Shown: piece after piece, positions 58,171-64,000 of the stretch
Layout of the letters: every line of letters starts with the position of its first letter
How positions within the stretch are numbered: the stretch's first letter is position 1
Origin: Hofstenia miamia
Lineage: Eukaryota > Xenacoelomorpha > Acoela
Direction: 5' to 3'
Length of the DNA: 64,000 nt
Assembly: GCA_004352715.1 (NCBI GenBank)
Contig: SCFE01000096.1
Span: forward strand, 195,871-259,870
The notes under the pieces: generated by a model
What the model saw: the letters and a program-made list of their open reading frames with translations, nothing else
What the model was told of the DNA's origin: nothing
Databases searched by the model: none
Position numbers and translations under genes: made by a program

Positions 58171-58950
58171 TTAGTCCTTTTCAAACACAAACTCAGTAAC
58201 AGTTTTATGAGAGGGCAACGTCATTATTTCAGGATCAAAACCTCTGAGATATCGACATTTTCTTACATCATTCCACAGTCCTTTTTTTCTAAGATTCCCA
58301 ACAAACATCACAACCTCAACAAACGAGTTAAATTGCTGATTTGGATTTGTCACAAACGTTCGCGACTGATCGGCTTCCTTCAACTCCATTTCCATTGATT
58401 TTGGAAGCTCAACAGTTTCTAAGCGTGCACGGTACTCTTTAACTATCCATAATGTTGACTTCAGAAATCGATGTAAAATATCCCTCCGCCTTATTTCTTC
58501 AGCCGTTAAAATGTGATCAAGAGAAATCCTATGATTCTGGGATGTGATCATTTGTTCGAGTAAGCGCTTCCTGGTTTTTTCGTAGAGAGTCTGCTCTTCA
58601 ATAGATTTCAAGATTGTACTCTTTTTTATTGCAACGGTGAATAGCTTATGAAGTCTTCTTTCTGATGAATACTCATTGCCTCTGTCAGCGTCCCTCTCCA
58701 AAGACCGCAGATGTCTGAATTGTTGAATGAGATTGTTAAAGCTTTCATCATTTATTTTCCGTCTTTCCTTACTGCTGATATGTATTGGACGTTGCTTATG
58801 GGAATAGGGAATTATTGGTTGACTGATTGGAGGAGTGATATCATCATTGTTGAAGTCGTTCTTACTTCTTTTCTTGTGAGCTTGATTCGCTAGACGTAAT
58901 TCACCAACGGTTTTTTCACGTGTTACAATAACTGCTGGAGTCTTCCTCAT
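58171..58950 (-). CDS. Uncharacterised 259-residue single-exon gene
   Basis: An intact frame from ATG at 58950 to TAA at 58171, unbroken in a region where random frames are under 90 codons. The protein is highly charged: a basic, proline- and asparagine-containing N-terminal third (VTREKTVGELRLANQAHKKR; then PPISQPIIPYSHKQRP), then long Glu/Lys/Arg-rich helices (about 85-200). The C-terminal 50 residues are more hydrophobic, with VEVVMFVGNLRKKGLW and a RYLRGFDPEIMTLPS segment. No signal peptide, transmembrane helix, zinc motif or catalytic motif. An AATAAA overlaps the stop codon on the minus strand. I do not recognise the family; helical charged proteins of this kind are often scaffold or axonemal proteins, but that is only a guess. 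It could also be a domesticated or retroposed gene because it lacks introns. Confidence 0.65.
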   Translation of the reverse strand: MRKTPAVIVTREKTVGELRLANQAHKKRSKNDFNNDDITPPISQPIIPYSHKQRPIHISSKERRKINDESFNNLIQQFRHLRSLERDADRGNEYSSERRLHKLFTVAIKKSTILKSIEEQTLYEKTRKRLLEQMITSQNHRISLDHILTAEEIRRRDILHRFLKSTLWIVKEYRARLETVELPKSMEMELKEADQSRTFVTNPNQQFNSFVEVVMFVGNLRKKGLWNDVRKCRYLRGFDPEIMTLPSHKTVTEFVFEKD

Positions 58951-60414
58951 TGAATTAAAGCTTGTAATTGATATTAATGTTCATGTTGATGCGACTCATA
59001 CGCAATTAATTCCCAGCTTGATATCGTGTTCAAATGAGTGTTTCTAGAGTAGATTTATTGCCTACATTCTTCAAGGCATATTAGACTGCCAAGTATTTTC
59101 TTTCTACAGTAGCCAATATGATAAGCTTAAGTGAATATTAGAGCAGGGTATAATTGTCAAATTGTGCGTAGTCATTTGTTAAGTATCTGTTAAACAACTG
59201 TCAACATTATGTGGCAAGCCGCTACATTACTGTCGGCTTACAATAAAGAGTAATTGCATTTTGTATGCGAGCTGATTGAGCCTGTATTCTACATTTAATG
59301 ATGTTGTCTTGCTATAAGTAGCTTGTCTGAAAAAATTATCACTGTAAAAGTAGTTTCCCTATCAATCAGGTTAGCTAAGTTGACTCCATTATTTAATTCA
59401 CTATTTCACATAAAATGCAATTACTTATGACTAAGTAGTAGTAAATGTAGTATATTAAGTATGAAACTTTGCTTATACGGAGCTTAACCTAGATTAGCTG
59501 TCTGAAACGTAACTAAATGATCAGACATGTTTAGATTGAAGGATTACTAGTATTATATGGAGATTCCAATTTCTATGGAAGGATGCATTATCTAGGGCAA
59601 TCTTATAAGTATTAGCTCACCAATCACTACATATACCTATGGCATATTCACTTTTGTCTGTAATTACAAAATGTTTGTTAACACTCGAATATTTAGATCT
59701 TTTTCCGTTTTGCTAATTCAATTAGAAACTAGTTAATTTTTGTCAAGAATGAAAGCTAGCATAAAATACTAATTTGCATTAGAAAAGGCAGATCAAATCA
59801 TAAAAACCAGACGCATTTTTGACATTGTGTAAGTATGTTTAAAATAATGTATTTCAAGGTGTTACATCATATGGAATTTAAGTGATGAAATGTTTTACAC
59901 AATTCTGTCTACATCTTCATTGTAAATTAAATAATGTCTCCATCAATGTATAGCTTCAACATCTCAAATATTTCCATATTTTTCACTGCATTTCCATAAT
60001 TGTAAACCAAATATAAATATAACAATAACAACTGCTCTTTAGTTGATTTCTTTGGTAATTTCTTATAAAAGACTAGCGTGAAATATGCATGCAATAACAG
60101 AAACCTTTTGTATATACAATAATAGACTCTAAAATGTTATGGTAGGGGCAACGAATTAGGTGATGGAGGTTGATGAACTCGAAAATTCTTTTATCTTAAT
60201 TAAAAAGTTAACCAAAAATTTGAGTTTTGAGATGCGAATCATTTTTACATCGAAATTTTTTTGATAATTTAGTGTAACAAAACTGATTGATTAGCCCAAG
60301 AGGCGAGTCATCGCTTAATGTTTAGCGAAATGAGGCATAAAATGTAAATAATGTACTTAGGAGCTTTGGCACAGAAAAAGATACCCTTTTGTTGTACACC
60401 TTTGCCAATTTTCA
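58951..60414. other. Non-coding stretch, nothing recognised
   Basis: AT-rich sequence upstream of the 259-residue gene. No clear promoter motif or element. It ends at a TA tract (60415-60450). Confidence 0.5.
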
Positions 60415-60454
<40 letters not shown>

Positions 60455-60472
60455 AAAATATAATTTTAACTC

Positions 60473-60705
60473 TCTCAAACAGTGCATTTCCGCTTCCTCG
60501 CGCGTTCCCGCATTCAAATCAAGGTACCCACGCGTACGTCATATGTGCAGTGTTATTTTAGTTCTGCCTATCGGCAGGTTATTGTTGTTTGCTATTATCT
60601 CTTATGTATAAATAGGGCCCTTATTGTGCGCAAACAGTAATAAAAAGTTTCTTAGTTCGTGCAGCTCATTACTATTCTTGTTAACACTACTTAAATAGAT
60701 GCCCA
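60473..60705 (+). mobile_element. Probable 5' LTR of third gypsy lineage (5'-truncated)
   Basis: The block CTCAAACAGTGCATTTCCGC and the next about 60 bases recur at 63663-63730 in the same orientation, 3.2 kb away. Downstream are a TATA box TATAAATA (60607-60614) and AATAAA (60639-60644), a normal LTR core. The left end is replaced by TA repeats. This LTR is more GC-rich than the others in the window. I could not place the exact 3' end or primer binding site. Confidence 0.6.
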
Positions 60706-60804
60706 TAAGCAGCTAAGTCTTCGATAGAGATGAGGGGGGGGTGAGCAGCGTGCAATTCAAGCGCAGGTCATTCTCGTCTGTCTTGAGACCACTGCGTAAA
60801 CCCG

Positions 60805-61017
60805 NNNNNNNNNNNNNNNNNNNNNNNNNNNNNNNNNNNNNNNNNNNNNNNNNNNNNNNNNNNNNNNNNNNNNNNNNNNNNNNNNNNNNNNNNNNNNNNN
60901 NNNNNNNNNNNNNNNNNNNNNNNNNNNNNNNNNNNNNNNNNNNNNNNNNNNNNNNNNNNNNNNNNNNNNNNNNNNNNNNNNNNNNNNNNNNNNNNNNNNN
61001 NNNNNNNNNNNNNNNNN
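60805..61017. other. Assembly gap (213 N) with identical 30-bp flanks
   Basis: 60775-60804 and 61018-61047 are the same 30 bases (CGTCTGTCTTGAGACCACTG then CGTAAACCCG). The flanks probably overlap and the gap probably does not exist. Confidence 0.9.
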
Positions 61018-61204
61018 CGTCTGTCTTGAGACCACTGCGTAAACCCGTTTATTTCTGGGGCATAGCTCGTGCAGACACTCATGTATCATTGATGGCAGCT
61101 TTGTTGTCTCGCTTCGGCACTAATTGCCACGTATTCTATGATGCCACCGAAGCAGTGCATATCTGCAGTAGTTCAAATCACGATACATAATGTTAAATTC
61201 CAAG

Positions 61205-61400
61205 ATATCCACATCATTGATACAATGAATCAACCCCTACGAAATGATAATTGGTCGTGACTTCCTCACTGAGAACAACTGCCTCATCGACCACTCGAAC
61301 AAAACACTCACAATTAAAGAGGATAAAAATGTCTCTGTGCCACTCACCACCAAGGGCACTAACACTTTGGAATTTTTGTTAACTGAAAATTTTAGAGGGA
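61205..61400 (+). pseudogene. Gypsy protease C-terminal fragment (third lineage)
   Basis: One frame reads PYEMIIGRDFLTENNCLIDH then SNKTLTIK. I-x-G-x-DFL-x-x-N-x-C-x-I-D with N-x-T-L-x-I is the usual end of the gypsy aspartic protease, just before RT. The D-T/S-G active-site half is not seen. It is joined after a short stretch to ORF3, so RT, RNase H and integrase are deleted. Confidence 0.65.
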
Positions 61401-61453
61401 GCCTTTTCACTGGTGAATAGCGAAAATAAAAAACCCTTTCAAGGAAAAGCAGT

Positions 61454-63590
61454 AATCACAAACACAACAGGATTAAGAATTCACTAGTCACTGTACTAAA
61501 CAACGTTGCATCAATCAATAACAACCAACTCTGGACGCTCTCAGCTACCGACGACAAGCAACAACCGACTACATCTTCATCTATGGCACGAAAAAGGGTG
61601 GGCGCAACATCATCCAACATACCAGTCAAACAAGGAATTCTTAGCCACCTTCCATCACAATCATCCTCAACATCGAGCAGCCGCCAAACCTCTTGATTCC
61701 AGAATCACACACAAGAACTGTCACTAATAAAAGGCGAAACTATTCACCCTTATTTCAATGCCTCCCGTCGATGCAGATACATTGCCCATAACAACATCTC
61801 TGCTCCAACACAAGACTCCATATCTAAAATACTGTGCATTGGAGAAAACAAAATAAACAGCGAGGCATTACCAACGATAATTGACTCAGAAAAACGAACT
61901 CAAGTCAACACAATTATTTTCTATCCCGAATCATTCTTACCGAAACTCAGCAGAACCTACGTACGCAGCACTATCTACATCACATTTGACTCTAATATCC
62001 TGCTTAAAAACATACTCAAATTCCTAAAGAACAGAAAAACGTGCAAAACTCTTGAATGCATTAACATCGACTGGAACTCTTTAAACCTAGTATACATGTT
62101 AAAACCAGCCGAGAAAGAGGGCCCAAAATTGGTCCAACGCATGAACCTCGTCCTCGTGGCAGCCCAAATCCACGATATCACAGTTAACTTCATTTATTTG
62201 GAAGAAACTACACCTATTCCAAATCACATACTTGATCTCGAAACTTACTTGGAAACCTTCTACATAATCAGAAAAACAATACTTGCTCATACAGCAGTTA
62301 AGAAAAATCTGTCCGTCACAAAACTCTTTTTCATTGATATCCTAATGCATTGCTTCATGCCACAATATCACATAATCACCAAACAACGTCTAGCTATAGA
62401 TGCCATGCTACTATCCCAGTCGCTTGAAATAATTGATCGTCTCTTTCTACCCATCAATGCCTCCAATGTAACAACACGATTCGCATTTCAACAAAAACAG
62501 GAAACCATCAATGACATTAACGATAGATGGACACAACTGAAAGCTACACACATCAATGAAGATCAATGGCCTATGATACACATCGAATCTCCATCGCTAA
62601 ATTATCCTACACAAGTGGAAAAACTACTATCAGATCTCATACAAGCTGCAGAATTCAACATCAAAAAAGGCTTCCGAAATGAACTATTCTCAGACGAACA
62701 AATCCCAGAGATAACTACTAAATCAGCTATATGGATATTATCAATTTTTTTTAACAGAAAACCTCCATCGCAAAGCTCCGCTGTTTCGAAATAGCAATTG
62801 CGCCTATCACCAAAAGAGTCAAGAACTGGCTCCTACAACCAACACGCCTCACAACATCCCCTCTAAAAAAGCATCAACAAGTCAGCAACACATACGAAAA
62901 ACAGCTGATCAGAATCATCAATAGAGAAAACGCATTTGGACGCACATCACGGATAATATTACAAAATTTCCTTGGAATCCACAAAAGTGACCTTGATTTC
63001 CTCCACCCTCATACACGCAAATTTATGTGGGGAGCCACTGCGGAATCTCACTTCATGAAAACCAAAGACTCCCGAACACCTCTTACCACAGATATGCTGC
63101 TAGAACGCATCCCTCACAGCACGCAATCTTACCTACAACTCTGTCGCAACCATAACTTTAAAGAAAATAACCAATTTGTTCCAGTACCTACAAACGAGCT
63201 ATCCCGAAATCATGTATAGCATCACTGATATTACGGAGGAAGCTACAAATATACATGGACACCTTGAAACCATAAAAGTAATCACAATGTTACCCAAAAC
63301 AGTAATAACCATGGAAGAAGAAGAGAAACTATTATCAGAATCCTCCATACGCTTATCGCCAAAAGTATCTTTTACAAGATATTACAAACAAAAAAATCTC
63401 ACACACTGAAATCATCCACACTCCAACATGGATACGCGCGGAAAACCAAAACCTCCTCATAGACAAATCCATACTCAGCAGACAAGAAGATATCTTCGAA
63501 ATGACTGGGGAAGATACCAGAATACTCAAACTCTTGGACGAAACCCAAAATCTGCTGCAGCAATCGTCAATACACACTTCTTACTCTTAT
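61454..63590 (+). pseudogene. ORF3, third lineage
   Basis: One frame (61454-62793) begins with a Ser/Thr/Gln-rich segment, has an in-frame TGA at 61693, then IHPYF, VNTIIFYPES, RSTIYITF, QWPMIHIESPS, FRNELF and IWILSIFF. After a frameshift the next frame gives IAIAPI, KNWLLQP, and KFMWGAT at about 63010-63045. Further fragments (TPTWIRAENQNLLID, EDTRILKLL) run to about 63590. The C-terminal third seen in copies 1 and 2 is missing. Codon use is C-rich compared with the A-rich copies 1 and 2, while the protein motifs are kept, which argues for long divergence under protein-level constraint. Unknown function. Confidence 0.75.
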
Positions 63591-63600
63591 CATAGGGTAG

Positions 63601-63613
63601 CTTTGGGTGGGCG
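63601..63613 (+). promoter_or_regulatory. Candidate polypurine tract of third lineage
   Basis: CTTTGGGTGGGCG directly precedes TGTGGCATCAGC, a plausible LTR start. Weaker than the tract at 16787. Confidence 0.4.
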
Positions 63614-63735
63614 TGTGGCATCAGCACCTTCACGCGAAGCTTCATGCCCTGCTGGAGGCTTTCTCAAACAGTGCATTTCCGCTTCCTTGTGCGTTCCCGC
63701 ATTCTATCAAGCTACCCACGCTACGTCACTTTGTT
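63614..63735 (+). mobile_element. Partial 3' LTR of third gypsy lineage
   Basis: It starts TGTGGCATC after the candidate polypurine tract and contains the block shared with 60473-60560 (GTGCATTTCCGCTTCC then GCGTTCCCGCATTC). Similarity fades after about 63735, followed by a TA tract at 63773-63804. Confidence 0.55.
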
Positions 63736-63770
63736 TTTGCTTTCTTGTATTGCTAACTATGGTGACGCTA

Positions 63771-63804
<34 letters not shown>

Positions 63805-63807
<3 letters not shown>

Positions 63808-64000
63808 TTAGTTTAGTTTTTATATGCAAATGAAGTTGTGACGTCATCTATTTTTGGAAAAATAAAGTTGAATTAGAATCTAAATTACTTAAGTATTAAA
63901 AATAGAATGAAACAGTTTATTTAGCTCATTGTACTTCATTTTCATAATTTTGAATACATTGACATTTCTAAAAATGAACGAATATATTACGAAAATAATT
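63805..64000. other. Non-coding window end
   Basis: AT-rich, nothing recognised. Confidence 0.6.

Overview
The window is an AT-rich, intron-bearing metazoan nuclear scaffold, probably from an invertebrate. The evidence is GT-AG splice sites, a secreted LDL-receptor class A (LDLa)/rhodopsin-type GPCR gene, Ty3/gypsy LTR retrotransposons, two kinds of non-LTR retrotransposon, hAT-type remnants and very many (TA)n microsatellites that flank several assembly gaps. I cannot name the phylum. LDLa-7TM receptors and esterase-ORF1 LINEs are common in lophotrochozoans and some non-bilaterians, but that is only a hint.

Layout. 0-9 kb is mostly non-coding, with one likely GPCR first exon (2417-2719, minus) and a 240-bp hAT-type MITE with a perfect 8-bp target duplication (5750-5989). 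10-20.3 kb is a cluster of closely related Ty3/gypsy copies on the plus strand: the 3' end of pol, a Lys/Ser-rich region with seven QLK(G/A) repeats, a long unrecognised third ORF (ORF3) in two copies, a polypurine tract, an LTR, a primer binding site matching the 412/mdg1 (tRNA-Arg) type, and gag with coiled coil, capsid and CCHC knuckle. 22-36 kb is a nest of elements, mostly on the minus strand. A decayed gypsy pol (RT/RNase H to integrase) is split by a 1.4-kb LTR, by a 3.7-kb ORF3-LTR deletion derivative flanked by CTAT, and by a 0.9-kb solo LTR flanked by CTGA. Next to it lie a LINE with SGNH-esterase ORF1 and endonuclease/RT ORF2, and another solo LTR flanked by ATAG. 38-40 kb holds a LINE RT fragment and an R2-like (RLE-type) LINE tail; a second R2-like tail is at 54.9-55.7 kb. 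44.8-54.0 kb is the best host gene: a signal peptide and at least eleven complete LDLa modules in two visible exons, leading into a seven-helix class A receptor. 58.2-58.9 kb (minus) is an intact 259-residue single-exon gene of unknown function. 60.5-63.7 kb is a third gypsy lineage, again with ORF3.

The most notable signal is ORF3. A roughly 1000-1200 residue protein sits where env would be, between pol and the polypurine tract, in three gypsy lineages with unrelated-looking LTRs. It keeps recognisable motifs in all three but has no signal peptide, transmembrane helix or other envelope feature that I can see. I know of no family it belongs to. All copies here are broken.

Assembly quality limits the reading. 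There are five gaps of exactly 1000 N, several smaller ones, and four single-N joins. Two single-N joins and one longer gap have the same sequence on both sides, which looks like unmerged contig ends.
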